The position numbers and the translations under genes are program-made. From Betaproteobacteria bacterium (GTDB lineage: Bacteria; Pseudomonadota; Gammaproteobacteria; Burkholderiales; Casimicrobiaceae), in contig JACPUX010000072.1 in assembly GCA_016192065.1 (NCBI GenBank), forward strand, positions 62,001-126,000: DNA of 64,000 nucleotides, read 5' to 3'. The notes under the pieces were generated by a model, which was given only the letters and a program-made list of their open reading frames with translations, was not told the DNA's origin and searched no databases. This document shows, piece by piece, positions 7,555-18,220 of this stretch (within the stretch, counting starts at the first letter, position 1; each line of letters begins with the position of its first letter).

Positions 7555-8640
7555 TTACTTTAACTTACCGGCGGCCGGATAGGAACCCAGGACTTTCACA
7601 TAAGCGGTGGCCTGGCGCAGCTCTTCGAGGGCCTTGCGGACACCGGCATCCTGCTCGTGGCCTTCGACGTCGACGTAAAACAAATACTCCCAGATTCCCG
7701 CCTTGGCCGGACGCGATTCCAGCCGCGTCATGCTCACGCCGTTGCGGGCAAAGGGTTCGAGCAGGTGATAGACGGCCCCCGGTCGATTGGGCGCGGAAAG
7801 AACCAGCGAGGTCTTGTCCCGCCCCGAGGGGGCCACGTCTTGCGCACCCAGAATCCAGAAGCGGGTGGTGTTGTTCGGCTCGTCTTCGAGATGCGGCACG
7901 AGCACCTCCAGGCCATAGATCACCGCGGCGTTTTCTCCGGCGATCGCCGCTGCCGCTGGTTCGGCCGCAGCCAGGCGAGCGGCCTCCGCATTGCTCGCCA
8001 CCGGCAGGCGCTTCGCCTCAGGCAGGTGGCGCAGCAGCCAGTCCTGGCATTGGGCAAAGGATTGCGGATGAGAATAGACGCACTTGATCGCCGCCAGATC
8101 GCCGGCCCGGCTCAAGAGGTTCTGCTGCACCCGCAACTCGATCTCACCGCAAACCTTGAGCGTGGATTGGGGCATGAGATCAAGGGTTCTTCCCACCGCG
8201 CCTTCGGTGGAGTTCTCCACCGGCACCACGGCGTAGTCCGCGCGGCCGCTCTCCACGGCGCGAAAGACCTCGTCAATGCTGGTTTCCGGGCTGGCATCGG
8301 GAAGATCGCCGAAATGCCGCTCCAGCGCGGCATGGCTGAAGGTTCCGGGGGGGCCAAGATAGGCCACCCGCAAGCGGCGCTCCAGCGCGAGACAGGCGCT
8401 GATGATGGCACGGAAGATATACTGCACCGCGTCCTCGGGCAGCGGCCCCGGGTTTTCCTGGCTCACGCGGCGCAGGATCTGTGCTTCGCGTTCCGGCCGG
8501 TACGCGGCGGTGCCGCCCTTGAGCTGTCCGATCGCGTGCGCGTGCCCGGCCCGCTCGCTCAGGAGCTCAAGAAGCTCCCGGTCGATGCGATCGATCTCCG
8601 TCCGATGCGCGGCAAGCGCGCTGGAGTCGGGGGCGGTCAT
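7555..8640 (-). CDS. pheA: Bifunctional chorismate mutase / prephenate dehydratase
   Basis: Converts chorismate through prephenate to phenylpyruvate. Residues 1-90 form an AroQ-type chorismate mutase (IDRIDRELLELLSERAGHA). The dehydratase domain follows (RVAYLGPPGTFSHAAL, VPVENSTEGAVGRTLDL). A C-terminal ACT domain (TSLVLSAPNRPGAVYHLLEP, then the ESRPAK phenylalanine-binding motif) predicts feedback inhibition by phenylalanine. Length 361 is normal. It is 7 bp after serA in the same operon. Confidence 0.97.
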   Translation of the reverse strand: MTAPDSSALAAHRTEIDRIDRELLELLSERAGHAHAIGQLKGGTAAYRPEREAQILRRVSQENPGPLPEDAVQYIFRAIISACLALERRLRVAYLGPPGTFSHAALERHFGDLPDASPETSIDEVFRAVESGRADYAVVPVENSTEGAVGRTLDLMPQSTLKVCGEIELRVQQNLLSRAGDLAAIKCVYSHPQSFAQCQDWLLRHLPEAKRLPVASNAEAARLAAAEPAAAAIAGENAAVIYGLEVLVPHLEDEPNNTTRFWILGAQDVAPSGRDKTSLVLSAPNRPGAVYHLLEPFARNGVSMTRLESRPAKAGIWEYLFYVDVEGHEQDAGVRKALEELRQATAYVKVLGSYPAAGKLK

Positions 8641-8647
8641 GGCCGAC

Positions 8648-9841
8648 TCAAGTCGCGGTGGACCCCGGTGGCAGATCGCGCACCGTCAGTACGCCGGCGA
8701 TACCTTTGATCTGGTCGATCAACGCCGGCGTCACGGCACTGTCCACATCCACCAGGGTATAAGCGAGGTCGCCGCGCGATTTGTTCAACATGTTATGGAT
8801 GTTGAGCCCCGCGCTGGCCAAGGCGGTAGAAATCTGCCCCACCATGTTGGGCACGTTGGAATTGACGATACCCAGGCGAAACGGCGATTCGCGGCTCATC
8901 ACCACATCAGGGAAATTCACCGCGTTGCGAATATTGCCGTGCTCCAGGTAATCGCGCACCTGGTCTACCACCATGACCGCCGAGTTGTCTTCGGCTTCGC
9001 GGGTGGACGCGCCCAAGTGCGGCAGTGCGACCACCCCCGGTTTGCCCTGCAGGCGTTCGGCGGGAAAATCGCAGATGTAATACTTGAGGCGTTTAGACTC
9101 AAGCGCTTGCGCGACCGCTGCGTCGTCCACCACTTCGGCCCGGGCGAAATTCAGCAGAAAGGCGCCCGGCGCCAGCAGGTCGAGCTTTCTGGCATCGAGC
9201 AGATTGCGCGTCGCGGGGACCAGGGGCACATGAATCGAAACGAATTGCGCTCCGCGCAGCAACTCTTCGAGCGAATGTGCCTTGCGCACCTGCGCCGGCA
9301 GGCTCCAAGCCGCGTCAACCGTAATTTCCGGGTCGAAGCCCATGACGTTCATGCCGAGCTTGATGCCGGCGTCGGCAACCAGGGCACCAATCTTGCCCAG
9401 ACCGACCACGCCCAAGGTGTGTCCGGGCAGCTCTACGCCGGCGAAGTGCTTTTTGCCCTCCTCCACCTTTTCGTGCAGCGCTTGGTCGTCGCCGTTCAAT
9501 CCGCGGACGAACTCGATCGCCGGAATGATGTTGCGCGCCGCCAGCAGCATACCCGCGACCACCAGCTCCTTGACCGCGTTGGCGTTGGCCCCTGGGGCAT
9601 TGAACACGGGTACGCCACGCTTGTTCATCTGCGCCACGGGGATATTGTTGGTCCCGGCGCCAGCCCTGCCGATGGCTTTGACCGAGGCGGGAATGGTCAT
9701 CGCATGCATGTCCTGAGACCGCACCAGAATGGCATCGGGGTCGGTCGATTCCTTGCCGCAGACGTACTGCGCCTCCGGCAGGCGTTTCAGCCCGAGTGGG
9801 GCGATCTGGTTCAGGGTGAGGATGCGGAATCTCTGGTTCAT
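8648..9841 (-). CDS. serA: D-3-phosphoglycerate dehydrogenase
   Basis: First step of serine synthesis, 3-phosphoglycerate to 3-phosphohydroxypyruvate. The NAD-binding motif LGVVGLGKIGALVAD is at about residue 140, with FARAEVVDDAAV and LPHLGASTREAEDNSA carrying the active-site residues. A C-terminal ACT domain of about 75 residues (SNVPNMVGQISTALASAGL) follows. At 397 residues it is the short ACT-bearing type. It sits 11 bp downstream of serC, so two serine enzymes are made together at the head of the aromatic operon. Confidence 0.95.
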   Translation of the reverse strand: MNQRFRILTLNQIAPLGLKRLPEAQYVCGKESTDPDAILVRSQDMHAMTIPASVKAIGRAGAGTNNIPVAQMNKRGVPVFNAPGANANAVKELVVAGMLLAARNIIPAIEFVRGLNGDDQALHEKVEEGKKHFAGVELPGHTLGVVGLGKIGALVADAGIKLGMNVMGFDPEITVDAAWSLPAQVRKAHSLEELLRGAQFVSIHVPLVPATRNLLDARKLDLLAPGAFLLNFARAEVVDDAAVAQALESKRLKYYICDFPAERLQGKPGVVALPHLGASTREAEDNSAVMVVDQVRDYLEHGNIRNAVNFPDVVMSRESPFRLGIVNSNVPNMVGQISTALASAGLNIHNMLNKSRGDLAYTLVDVDSAVTPALIDQIKGIAGVLTVRDLPPGSTAT

Positions 9842-9852
9842 CTGGGGAGTCC

Positions 9853-10935
9853 TCAGCCGTGCTGCGCTTCGAATTCGCGCAGGTAATCGACTAGGGCCTG
9901 CACGCCCTCGATCGGCATCGCGTTGTAAATCGAAGCCCGCATGCCGCCCACCGAACGGTGGCCCTTTAATTGGACCATGCCGCGCGCCTTCGCGCCCTTG
10001 AGGAATTCCTCGTCGAGCGACTCGTTCTTGAGCTTGAAGGGAACGTTCATGCGCGAACGATCCTCCTGGCGCACCGGGCTCACGAAGAAGCCGCTTTGAT
10101 CGAGATAGTCATAAAGCAGCCTGGCCTTGGCCATGTTGTGCCGCTCGATCGCCGCCAAGCCGCCTTGGGCTTTGAGCCACTCGAACACCAGCCCGGCGAT
10201 GTAAATGCCATAGGTGGAGGGCGTATTGAGCATGGAATCGTTTTCGGCCTGCTGCTGGTAGTCGAAGACCGAGGGAGTGATTGGCAGCGCCTGGCCGAGC
10301 AGATCCTCGCGCACGATCACCAGGGTGAGGCCGGCGGGCCCGATGTTCTTCTGCGCGCCGGCGTAGATCAGGCCGAACTTGCTGACGTCGATGGGCCGCG
10401 AAAGAATGTTCGAGGACATGTCGGCGACCAGCGGAATCTCCCCGGTTTCGGGAACCCAGTGGTATTCCACGCCGCCGATGGTTTCGTTGGCGCAGATGTG
10501 CAGGTAGGCAGGGTCGGCCGACAGTTTCCAGGTCTCGCGCGCTGGAATGTAGGAGAAGTTCTGGTCCTCGGCGCTGGCAACGACATTCACGCTGCAATAC
10601 TTCTTGGCCTCTTTGATCGACTTCTTCGACCATTCGCCGGTGTTGACGTAATCGGCCACGCCTCGGCCACGCAGGAGGTTCATGGGAACGATGGCGTTTT
10701 GCGCGATCGCTCCGCCTTGCAGGAACAGCACCTTGTAGCTGGCGGGAATGACGAGCAGTTCGCGCAGGTCCGCCTCGGCCTTTTCCGCGATGCTGATGAA
10801 CTCCTTGCCGCGATGGCTCATTTCCATCACCGACATGCCGCTGCCGTGCCAATCGAGCAGTTCCGCCGCGGCGCGTTCGAGCACTTGCACCGGCAAGGCG
10901 GCCGGTCCCGCACTGAAATTGATGACCCGCTTCAT
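9853..10935 (-). CDS. serC: Phosphoserine aminotransferase
   Basis: PLP enzyme, 360 residues, converting 3-phosphohydroxypyruvate to phosphoserine, and also serving pyridoxine synthesis. N-terminus [18 protein letters not shown], then the [14 protein letters not shown] substrate segment and the PLP-lysine region [20 protein letters not shown]. It begins 29 bp after gyrA and ends 11 bp before serA. Start at ATG 10935. Confidence 0.97.
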   Translation of the reverse strand: MKRVINFSAGPAALPVQVLERAAAELLDWHGSGMSVMEMSHRGKEFISIAEKAEADLRELLVIPASYKVLFLQGGAIAQNAIVPMNLLRGRGVADYVNTGEWSKKSIKEAKKYCSVNVVASAEDQNFSYIPARETWKLSADPAYLHICANETIGGVEYHWVPETGEIPLVADMSSNILSRPIDVSKFGLIYAGAQKNIGPAGLTLVIVREDLLGQALPITPSVFDYQQQAENDSMLNTPSTYGIYIAGLVFEWLKAQGGLAAIERHNMAKARLLYDYLDQSGFFVSPVRQEDRSRMNVPFKLKNESLDEEFLKGAKARGMVQLKGHRSVGGMRASIYNAMPIEGVQALVDYLREFEAQHG

Positions 10936-10964
10936 GCTGTTTCTCCGCTAAAAAATTCTGCGCT

Positions 10965-13520
10965 CTAGGCTTCGTCGTCGGTCTCGACGACTTTGCCCAG
11001 TCCGGCCAGGCGCTCGCCCGGGCCGAGGTTGATCAGGGTCACGCCCTGCGTGGCTCGGCCCATCTCCCGGATTTCCTTGGCGCGGGTACGTATGAGCACG
11101 CCGCCGGTGGTGATGAGCATGATCTCATCGTCGGGGGCGATCAGCGTCGCCGCCACCACCTTGCCGTTACGGGCCGAGGTCTGGATGGCGATCATGCCCT
11201 GAGTGGCGCGGGCGTGCCGGGTGTATTCGACGATCGGTGTGCGCTTGCCGAAGCCGTTTTCGGTGGCGGTCAGGACCGCCAGTTCCTCGTCTTCGGCCAC
11301 CAGCAGCGCAATGACGGTCTGGCCCTCGGCGAGTTTCATGCCGCGCACGCCATGCGCTGCGCGACCCATCGAGCGTACGTCGTTTTCATCGAAACGCACG
11401 GCCTTACCGCCATCCGAGAACAACATCACGTCATGCGAACCATCGGTAAGGGCGACCCCAATGAGGTAATCGCCGTCGTCGAGCCCTACGGCGATAATGC
11501 CCGAGGGACGCGGCCGGGAGAACTCGGACAGCGGCGTCTTCTTCACCGTGCCCAAAGCCGTGGCCATGAACACGTGCTGGGTCTCGGAGAACTCCTTGAC
11601 CGGCAGGATGGCGGTGATCTTCTCGTTGTCTTCCAATGGCACCAGGTTGTTGATCGGCTTGCCCCGGCTGACGCGCCCGCCCTGGGGCACGTTGTAGACC
11701 TTGAGCCAATAGACCCGGCCGCGGTTGGAGAAGCACAGAATGAAGTCGTGGGTATTGGCGATGAAGAGCTGGTCGATGAAATCATCTTCCTTGGTCGCCG
11801 CTGCCTGCTTGCCCCTGCCGCCGCGCTTTTGCGCGCGGTATTCGTCAATAGGCTGGGACTTTACGTAGCCCGAATGGGTGAGCGTCACCACCATGTCCGC
11901 CGGGGTGATGAGGTCTTCCATGGACAGCTCTTCGCCTTGCGCCAGAACCTCGGAACGCCGCTCGTCGCCGAATTGGTCGCGCACGGTGTTGAGTTCGGCG
12001 GCGATGATCGCGGTAACCCGCGCCGGCTTGGCCAGGATGTCAAGCAGGTCGGCAATCTGCGCCATGACGTCCCGATATTCACCGACGATCTTGTCCTGCT
12101 CCAGCCCGGTGAGCCGCGCGAGACGCAGCTCGAGTATGGCCTGGGCCTGAGCTTCCGACAGGCGGTAGCCGCCCTCCTTGCCCTTCCCTGACCAGCCGAA
12201 TTCGGCGCCCAGACCTTCCGGTCGAGAGCTGTCGGCATCGGCCCGGCGCAGCATCTCTTCCACCAGCGGCGAGCGCCAGCGCCGCGCCATCAGCTTGATC
12301 TTGGCTTCGGCGGGCGTGGGTGCGGCCTTGATCAAGGCGATGATTTCGTCCACGTTGGACAGTGCCACCGCCAGGCCTTCGAGGATGTGCCCGCGTTCCC
12401 GCGCCTTGCGCAATTGGTAGCGGGTGCGCCGCACCACCACCTCGCGGCGATGGATCAGGAAGGACTCCAGGAGCTGTTTGAGGTTGAGGATCCGTGGCTG
12501 GCCATCGACCAGTGCGACCGTGTTAATGCCGAAGCTGTCCTGGAGTTGGGTCTGCTTGTACAGATTGTTGAGCACGATCTCCGGCATTTCGGCGCGCTTC
12601 AACTCGATCACCACGCGCATGCCGGACTTGTCCGATTCGTCGCGCAGGTCGGCGATGCCTTCGATCTTCTTCTCGCGTACCAACTCACCGATGCGCACCA
12701 GCAAATTGGCCTTGTTGACCTGATAGGGGAGCTCGTCGACGATGATCGCCTGGCGGTTTCCCTTGTCCATTTCCTCGATATGCGTGCGCGCCCGGATGAT
12801 CACGCGGCCACGACCGGTACGATAGCCTTCCTTGACGCCTTCGGTGCCGTAGATGATGCCGGCGGTGGGGAAATCCGGCGCCGGAATAATCTCGATCAGC
12901 TCGTCGATGCTGATCTCCGGGTTTTCCAAGAGCGCCAGACAGCCCCCGACCACTTCGCGCAGATTGTGCGGCGGGATATTGGTCGCCATGCCCACGGCGA
13001 TGCCCGATGAGCCGTTCACCAGCAGGTTCGGGATGCGCGTCGGCAGGACCGTCGGCTCCATTTCCTTGCCGTCGTAGTTCGGGACGAAATCGACGGTTTC
13101 CTGATCGATGTCGGCGAGCATTTCGGCGGAGATCTTGCGCAGGCGGCACTCGGTGTACCGATAGGCGGCCGCCGCATCGCCATCGACCGAACCGAAGTTG
13201 CCCTGCCCGTCGATCAACGGATAGCGCAAGGAGAAGTCCTGCACCATGCGCACCAGCGCTTCGTAAGTGGCCGAGTCGCCGTGGGGGTGGTACTTGCCGA
13301 GTACGTCACCGACCACCCGTGCGCATTTCACGTAGGGTCGGTTCCAGACGTTGTTGGCCTCGTGCATGGCGAATAGCACTCGGCGATGCACCGGTTTGAG
13401 ACCGTCGCGCACATCCGGGAGCGCTCGACCGACGATCACGCTCATGGCGTAATCGAGGTAGGAGTGGCGCATCTCGGCTTCGAGGCTGACGGGAAGGGTT
13501 TCTTTGGCGAACTGCTCCAT
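10965..13520 (-). CDS. gyrA: DNA gyrase subunit A
   Basis: Breakage-reunion subunit of the type II topoisomerase that supercoils DNA. 851 residues with the winged-helix/tower domains, the catalytic tyrosine in AYRYTECRL (about residue 122), and six C-terminal beta-pinwheel blades starting with the GyrA box QKRGGRGK. No intein. In the quinolone-determining region Ser83 is kept, but the residue equal to E. coli Asp87 is glutamate (GDSATYE). An extended -10 promoter lies about 85 bp upstream. serC follows closely, so gyrA probably leads the long operon. Confidence 0.98.
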   Translation of the reverse strand: MEQFAKETLPVSLEAEMRHSYLDYAMSVIVGRALPDVRDGLKPVHRRVLFAMHEANNVWNRPYVKCARVVGDVLGKYHPHGDSATYEALVRMVQDFSLRYPLIDGQGNFGSVDGDAAAAYRYTECRLRKISAEMLADIDQETVDFVPNYDGKEMEPTVLPTRIPNLLVNGSSGIAVGMATNIPPHNLREVVGGCLALLENPEISIDELIEIIPAPDFPTAGIIYGTEGVKEGYRTGRGRVIIRARTHIEEMDKGNRQAIIVDELPYQVNKANLLVRIGELVREKKIEGIADLRDESDKSGMRVVIELKRAEMPEIVLNNLYKQTQLQDSFGINTVALVDGQPRILNLKQLLESFLIHRREVVVRRTRYQLRKARERGHILEGLAVALSNVDEIIALIKAAPTPAEAKIKLMARRWRSPLVEEMLRRADADSSRPEGLGAEFGWSGKGKEGGYRLSEAQAQAILELRLARLTGLEQDKIVGEYRDVMAQIADLLDILAKPARVTAIIAAELNTVRDQFGDERRSEVLAQGEELSMEDLITPADMVVTLTHSGYVKSQPIDEYRAQKRGGRGKQAAATKEDDFIDQLFIANTHDFILCFSNRGRVYWLKVYNVPQGGRVSRGKPINNLVPLEDNEKITAILPVKEFSETQHVFMATALGTVKKTPLSEFSRPRPSGIIAVGLDDGDYLIGVALTDGSHDVMLFSDGGKAVRFDENDVRSMGRAAHGVRGMKLAEGQTVIALLVAEDEELAVLTATENGFGKRTPIVEYTRHARATQGMIAIQTSARNGKVVAATLIAPDDEIMLITTGGVLIRTRAKEIREMGRATQGVTLINLGPGERLAGLGKVVETDDEA

Positions 13521-13602
13521 AAATGCTCTGCCTGGGGCCTTACTTTTCGGGGTGAAAGCGCCGCCAACGAGCTGCCGATTGGCCGCGGCTCAAAAACGAA
13601 AG

Positions 13603-13611
13603 ATTTTAGCA
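13603..13611 (-). promoter_or_regulatory. Extended -10 promoter for gyrA
   Basis: On the minus strand TGCTAAAAT (13611-13603) gives an extended -10 element with a 5/6 hexamer and no good -35 at the usual spacing. The predicted start at about 13596 leaves a leader of some 76 bases before the gyrA ATG. The rest of the 446-bp divergent region 13521-13966 holds the ompA promoter and GC-rich sequence in which I see no gene. Confidence 0.55.
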
Positions 13612-13812
13612 TGACACCCTCATGCCGCGCGATGCCGCGTGATCGCCATCGACCGCGCAGTGCCGCGTCGCCCGCCGCGGCGGCGCAAACTTGGTCTCCA
13701 CACCAACGATCGCGCTGCCGAGCCACCCGTTGAGCGGTTGGGGTCGCGACGCGAAGGCTGTGGCATCGCGTCCACACGGGGCCCGATCAAGTGTCGCTTT
13801 GCGCCCGCGCGT

Positions 13813-13842
13813 CTGGCATGGCCAGCGACGCTATGCTATATT
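13813..13842 (+). promoter_or_regulatory. Candidate sigma70 promoter for ompA
   Basis: CTGGCA (13813-13818), an 18-bp spacer, then TATATT (13837-13842). The predicted transcript starts near 13849 and has a leader of about 118 bases ending in AAGGGG before the ompA ATG. A long leader is common for abundant outer-membrane proteins; the assignment rests on these hexamers alone. Confidence 0.5.
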
Positions 13843-13966
13843 CCGCCCGTTAGTCTGTCGCAGCAGGCGCGCTACGGGAACATAGTCGAGGGGCGCGCCA
13901 TGGCGGCAGGAGAAATGGGACAGCGGTTCCGGACCAATCAAATTTCTTGTCTTAAGGGGCAGAACA

Positions 13967-14674
13967 ATGAAACTTCGCTTGTTGGCTGGCGTTTTGAGCG
14001 GCTTTGCCGCGGCATCGCTTTGCACGGGCCTGGCGGTTGCGCAGGCTGATCCCAAGAACAGCGGCTACGTGCTGGACAACGCCGGCAAGCCCAACCCGAA
14101 TATCGTGCGCAGTGGCACCAACCTCTGCTGGCGCACTGGATTCTGGACCCCGGCGATGGCCATTGCCGAGTGCGATCCGGATCTGGTGAAAAAGGCTGAG
14201 CCGCCCAAGGCCCAAACCCCCAAGGTCGCCGAACCGCCCAAAGTCGCCGAGCCTCCCAAGCCCGGCGAACAACCCAAAGCCACGGTCAAGAAGATCACCC
14301 TGTCGTCCAAGGCCTTGTTCGACTTCGACAAGGCCGTGCTTAAGCCCGAAGGCAAGAAAGCGCTGGATACCGAAGTGGTCGCTCGGCTGCGCGAAGTCCA
14401 GAAACTTGAACTCGTGCTGGTCACCGGCCACACCGATCGTCTGGGTTCGCAGGCCTACAACCAGAAGCTGTCGGAAAAGCGTGCCAACGCCGTCAAGGAT
14501 CACCTCGCCGCGGCCGGCGTGCCCAAGGACAAGATCGAAACCCTGGGCATGGGCAAGACCCAGCCGGTGCCGGGTGTAAAGTGCGAGCAGACCAAGCGCA
14601 AAGACTTGATCGCCTGTCTGCAACCGCATCGCCGGGTTGAAGTTGAAGTGAAGGGCGAAGCGGTTCCCAAGTAA
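13967..14674 (+). CDS. OmpA-family outer-membrane/peptidoglycan-binding protein
   Basis: A 235-residue secreted protein with a signal peptide (MKLRLLAGVLSGFAAASLCTG, cut near the AVAQA site). It has a short N-terminal segment with a cysteine pair (NLCWRTGFWTPAMAIAEC), then a proline/lysine linker with repeated EPPK units at residues 75-105. A C-terminal OmpA domain follows (FDFDKAVLKPEGKKAL, VTGHTDRLGSQAYNQKLSEK). It lacks the eight-strand barrel of enterobacterial OmpA, so it is the short betaproteobacterial type that ties peptidoglycan to the outer membrane. AAGGGG precedes the ATG; a terminator follows. Confidence 0.92.
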   Translation: MKLRLLAGVLSGFAAASLCTGLAVAQADPKNSGYVLDNAGKPNPNIVRSGTNLCWRTGFWTPAMAIAECDPDLVKKAEPPKAQTPKVAEPPKVAEPPKPGEQPKATVKKITLSSKALFDFDKAVLKPEGKKALDTEVVARLREVQKLELVLVTGHTDRLGSQAYNQKLSEKRANAVKDHLAAAGVPKDKIETLGMGKTQPVPGVKCEQTKRKDLIACLQPHRRVEVEVKGEAVPK

Positions 14675-14695
14675 TTCCGCCCCGTACCAGAACGG

Positions 14696-14722
14696 AAAGG
14701 CCTCGCATCGCGGGGCCTTTTT
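14696..14722 (+). terminator. Intrinsic terminator after ompA
   Basis: AAAGGCC and GGCCTTT arms (14696-14702 and 14714-14720) followed by TT, 21 bp after the ompA stop and 15 bp before the next start codon. Expression of mtaD-ubiG-gph would then depend on read-through or a promoter I cannot see. Confidence 0.75.
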
Positions 14723-14737
14723 GTTCCTGCCATCGCC

Positions 14738-16054
14738 ATGGACCTCAAGCCCACCGTTGATCTGCGTCTCGATGCCCGCTGGGTGATTCCGATCGCTCCG
14801 GCCGGGGCCTTGGCTGACCATAGCGTACTCATTGATGCGGGGCGGATCGTCGGGGTACTGCCTACGCGCGCGGCCGAGGCCGCGTATCAGGTACGGCGAG
14901 TCGAGTCGTTCTCCGAGCATGCGCTGCTGCCCGGGCTCGTCAACGCCCACAGCCATGCCGCGATGACGCTGTTGCGCGGCGTGGCCGACGATCTGCCGCT
15001 GGCGCGCTGGCTCCAGGAACACATCTGGCCGCGCGAAGCGGCGCACGTTTCCAGCGAGTTCGTCGCCGACGGCAGCCTGCTCGCCGCGGCGGAAATGCTG
15101 CGCGGTGGCATCACCTGCTGCAACGACATGTATTTCTTCCCCGAGGCCACCGCTCAGTCGCTGCGCCGCGCCGGCATGCGCGCCATGATCGGCTTGGCGG
15201 TGCTGGATTTTCCCACGCCCTACGCCGCCGATCCCGACGACTATCTGGGCAAGGGTCTGGCCATGCGCGATGCCTGGCGCCACGACCCCATGCTCCGCTT
15301 CGCCTTGGCGCCGCACGCACCCTACACCGTGGGCGACGCCACCCTGGACCGCATTGTCACCTATGCCGAGCAACTCGACTTGCCGGTGCAGATTCACTTG
15401 CACGAAACCGCCAACGAAATTGGCGAGAGCCTCAAGCAGTACGGCCGGCGGCCTTTGGCCCGACTGATCGAACGCGGCGCGCTTGGACCGGGGTTTCAGG
15501 CGATCCACGGCGTGTATCTCGAGACTGCGGAAATTGCCGAGCTGCGCGACCGCGGCGGCCACGTCGTCCACTGTCCCAGTTCCAACCTGAAGCTCGCCAG
15601 TGGCATCGCCCCGGTCGCTTCGATCATCGCCGCGGGGCTCAATCTGGCCTTGGGCACCGACGGCGCGGCCAGCAACAACCGCCTCGATCTTTTCGAAGAA
15701 ATGCGCCTGGCCGCCCTGCTGGCCAAGGCGAGTAGCGGCGACGCGGCGGCGATGCCGGCGGCGCGCGCGCTTTACTGTGCCACCTTGGGTGGCGCGCGCG
15801 CCCTGGGCTGGGACACCGAAATCGGTTCGCTGGAGCCCGGCAAGGCAGCTGACCTGATCGCGGTGGACTTTGCTCAGATCGAGCTGTCACCGTGCTTCGA
15901 GCCGACTTCCCAGCTGGTCTATGCCGCCGGCAGAAACGAAGTCACGGATGTCTGGGTTGCCGGGGAAAGGCTGCTGGAACAACGCCAGCTCAAGCGCCTT
16001 CACCACGACGAATTGCTGGCGCGGGCACGCACCTGGCAGGAACGCCTCAAATGA
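14738..16054 (+). CDS. mtaD: TRZ/ATZ-family amidohydrolase, probable 5'-methylthioadenosine deaminase
   Basis: A 438-residue amidohydrolase of the MtaD/SAH-deaminase group. Metal ligands are visible in [14 protein letters not shown] (about residue 68), IHLHETANE (about 220) and [10 protein letters not shown] (about 308). It is expected to deaminate 5'-methylthioadenosine to methylthioinosine. The pseudomonad homologue also sits directly before ubiG and gph. The partner enzyme, methylthioinosine phosphorylase, is encoded at 33429-34169. The stop overlaps the ubiG start (ATGA). S-adenosylhomocysteine is an alternative substrate. Confidence 0.82.
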   Translation: MDLKPTVDLRLDARWVIPIAPAGALADHSVLIDAGRIVGVLPTRAAEAAYQVRRVESFSEHALLPGLVNAHSHAAMTLLRGVADDLPLARWLQEHIWPREAAHVSSEFVADGSLLAAAEMLRGGITCCNDMYFFPEATAQSLRRAGMRAMIGLAVLDFPTPYAADPDDYLGKGLAMRDAWRHDPMLRFALAPHAPYTVGDATLDRIVTYAEQLDLPVQIHLHETANEIGESLKQYGRRPLARLIERGALGPGFQAIHGVYLETAEIAELRDRGGHVVHCPSSNLKLASGIAPVASIIAAGLNLALGTDGAASNNRLDLFEEMRLAALLAKASSGDAAAMPAARALYCATLGGARALGWDTEIGSLEPGKAADLIAVDFAQIELSPCFEPTSQLVYAAGRNEVTDVWVAGERLLEQRQLKRLHHDELLARARTWQERLK

Positions 16055-16758
16055 ATCTCGAACCCAACGCCGACCCCGCGGAACTCGCCAAATTCAGCAA
16101 GCTCGCCCACCGCTGGTGGGACCCGACCAGCGAGTTCAAGCCTTTGCATGACATCAACCCCCTGCGCCTGGCCTATCTCGAAGAACAGGCCGGCGGTTTG
16201 CAGGGCAAGCGCGTGCTCGACGTGGGGTGCGGCGGCGGCATTCTGGCCGAGGCGATGGCGGCGCGGGGCGCCGCGGTGACCGGGATCGACCTCGCGGAAA
16301 AGCCTCTGGGCGTCGCCCGGCTCCATGCCCTCGAAACCGGCGCCACCATCGATTACCGTCTCGAAGCCGCGGAGGACTTGGCGCAACAGGAGCCGTCCAG
16401 TTTCGATCTGGTCACCTGCATGGAAATGCTCGAACATGTTCCCGACCCCGCGCGCACCGTGGCGGCCTGTGCCCAACTGGCAAAGCCTGGTGGCACCCTG
16501 GTCTTCGCCACCCTCAACCGCAACCCCAAGTCCTACCTTTTCGCGGTGATCGGCGCCGAATACGTACTGGGCCTCTTGCCCAGGGGCACCCACGACTACG
16601 CCAAGTTCCTGCGGCCGGCCGAACTGGCCGCTTTCGCGCGCCAGGCCGGCCTGCAATCCGTCGCGCTGAAAGGCATGAGCTACAACCCGTTCAGCCGCGC
16701 CTACAGTTTGGGCGAGGACAGCTCGGTCAACTACATCCTGGTTTGCCGTCGTGGTTGA
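16051..16758 (+). CDS. ubiG: Ubiquinone biosynthesis O-methyltransferase UbiG
   Basis: SAM-dependent methyltransferase making the two O-methylations of ubiquinone. 235 residues. N-terminal [19 protein letters not shown] is the UbiG signature, and SAM motif I is [16 protein letters not shown] at about residue 52. The late segment [16 protein letters not shown] is also family-specific. The ATG at 16051 overlaps the mtaD stop by four bases, so translation is probably coupled. The 3' end overlaps gph. Confidence 0.96.
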   Translation: MNLEPNADPAELAKFSKLAHRWWDPTSEFKPLHDINPLRLAYLEEQAGGLQGKRVLDVGCGGGILAEAMAARGAAVTGIDLAEKPLGVARLHALETGATIDYRLEAAEDLAQQEPSSFDLVTCMEMLEHVPDPARTVAACAQLAKPGGTLVFATLNRNPKSYLFAVIGAEYVLGLLPRGTHDYAKFLRPAELAAFARQAGLQSVALKGMSYNPFSRAYSLGEDSSVNYILVCRRG

Positions 16759-17413
16759 TCGTCGCATTGACGCGGTGCTCTTCGACCTCGATGGAACCCT
16801 GGCGGACACCGCCAGCGACCTGGCCGCCGCGCTCAATCACCTGCGCCGCCACCATGGCCTCCCAGCCCTGCCCCTGGCGCATTTGCGGCCCTACGCCTCG
16901 CATGGCGCGCGCGGCCTGCTCGACCAGGGTTTTGGGGTCGCCCCAGCGGACCCGCGCTTTGCCTCATTGCGCGAGGCGTTCCTCGATCTTTACGAAGCCG
17001 CTCTGTGTGTTGAAACCCGCCTCTTCGAAGGCGCCGACACCGTGCTCGCCGCGTTGGAATCGCGTGGCTTGCCCTGGGGCATCGTCACCAACAAGGTCGC
17101 TTACTTGACCCACCCACTGCTCGATCAACTCGGGCTCGGCAAGCGCCCGGGTTGCGTGGTCTGCGGTGACACCACTCCGTACGCCAAACCCCACCCCGAA
17201 CCCTTGCTGCACGCCGCGCGCGCGCTGGGGGTTCCGGCGGCGCGCTGTGTCTATGTGGGCGATGGCGAACGGGACATGGAGGCGGCGCGCGATGCCGGCA
17301 TGCTCGGGCTGGTGGCGCGTTATGGCTACATTGCCGCCCACGAAAAGCCCGAGACCTGGCCCGCGCTGGCGCTACTCGATTCGGTGGAAGAGGTTCTGGC
17401 TTATCTCGACTGA
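16751..17413 (+). CDS. gph: Phosphoglycolate phosphatase (HAD family)
   Basis: A 220-residue HAD hydrolase with the nucleophile motif [15 protein letters not shown] (residues 10-24), motif II IVTNK, and motif [19 protein letters not shown]. It removes 2-phosphoglycolate left by DNA repair or oxygenase activity. The GTG start at 16751 overlaps the end of ubiG by eight bases. ubiG-gph pairing is classical in proteobacteria. It converges on the minus-strand gene at 17423 with only 9 bp between. Confidence 0.93.
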   Translation: MVDRRIDAVLFDLDGTLADTASDLAAALNHLRRHHGLPALPLAHLRPYASHGARGLLDQGFGVAPADPRFASLREAFLDLYEAALCVETRLFEGADTVLAALESRGLPWGIVTNKVAYLTHPLLDQLGLGKRPGCVVCGDTTPYAKPHPEPLLHAARALGVPAARCVYVGDGERDMEAARDAGMLGLVARYGYIAAHEKPETWPALALLDSVEEVLAYLD

Positions 17414-17422
17414 TCGCCCCTT

Positions 17423-18220
17423 TCAGCGCGAGCAGAGCGCGGCATTGGCGTAGATCCACTCGCGCGCCTTGCCCTTGCGCTGGCCAGAAAGGCGCAATAC
17501 GCGGCTTTGCAGCACCGGCTCAACGATTGCGCCGCGCAAGGCGTCCTCGCTCAGAAGCGGGACGCCGTTGCCGCGTTCAATACGGTCGCCAGCCTCAAAA
17601 CCCAATGCGGCCAGTGCCGGGTCGTCAACGGCGACCACCCAGGCCCCGCCGTGCTGGCGGAAGAGCTTGCGCGCCCCGTTGAGCCCTTGGGCGATCCCCG
17701 AAAGCAGCTCAGGGCGAACGTAAAAAGCGCGCCGGCGCTCCTCGGGAGACAAGGGGCAGGGTCCGCTCAGCGCGCCCCCACCCACCCTGGGATCGGAATC
17801 GACGCGGCCAAGGGTGAGCTTGTGACGGGCACCGCCTTGGAGAATTTCCACGCCTTGCGGCAAGACCAGATCGAGCTTTTCGCCAGTCTGGATCTCCTCG
17901 CCCTCGCGCAACAGCCGCACGCTGTTGTCGGCACGTTTCAACAAGGCCCAGCCGCCGCCACCACTTTGTGCAAAGACCCCAAGTAGCCGATGCGCTCCCG
18001 CCGTGGCCGCTTCGAGCGGGCTGTTCGCAGTCGATCGCGGCGCGTGACCAAAGAGCGCGCCATCCCGCAATACTTGGACCGGGTCGGCGACCTGAGCCGC
18101 GGGTGGGAACACCGCGGCCGGTTCCAGCCAACGCCAGATCCAGAAGGCAAGTACCCAGGCCAGAAGCGCCAAGCCAAGGACCGTGGCGACGGTGGCCAAT
18201 CGCGCAGCCCAGCGCGTCAT
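17423..18220 (-). CDS. GspC-like type II secretion inner-membrane protein (orphan)
   Basis: A 265-residue bitopic protein: short cytoplasmic N-terminus, one transmembrane helix (about residues 8-32), then a periplasmic region resembling the GspC homology-region domain (LFGHAPR, LLGVFAQSGGGGWALLK, NSVRLLREGEEI). A C-terminal PDZ-like part follows (ALAALGFEAGDRIERGNGVPL). GspC links the inner-membrane platform to the secretin. No other secretion genes are in the window, so the role is uncertain; a stand-alone PDZ protein is the alternative. ATG 18220 overlaps the EamA stop (ATGA). Confidence 0.65.
   Translation of the reverse strand: MTRWAARLATVATVLGLALLAWVLAFWIWRWLEPAAVFPPAAQVADPVQVLRDGALFGHAPRSTANSPLEAATAGAHRLLGVFAQSGGGGWALLKRADNSVRLLREGEEIQTGEKLDLVLPQGVEILQGGARHKLTLGRVDSDPRVGGGALSGPCPLSPEERRRAFYVRPELLSGIAQGLNGARKLFRQHGGAWVVAVDDPALAALGFEAGDRIERGNGVPLLSEDALRGAIVEPVLQSRVLRLSGQRKGKAREWIYANAALCSR

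Noticed and set aside
10965..13520. Intein or frameshift in gyrA
   Set aside because: The 851-residue frame is continuous and all family blocks are in order.
13952..15571. Long antisense open frame opposite ompA and mtaD
   Set aside because: Same cause: it crosses the ompA terminator and two well-supported genes and has no family resemblance or start signals.
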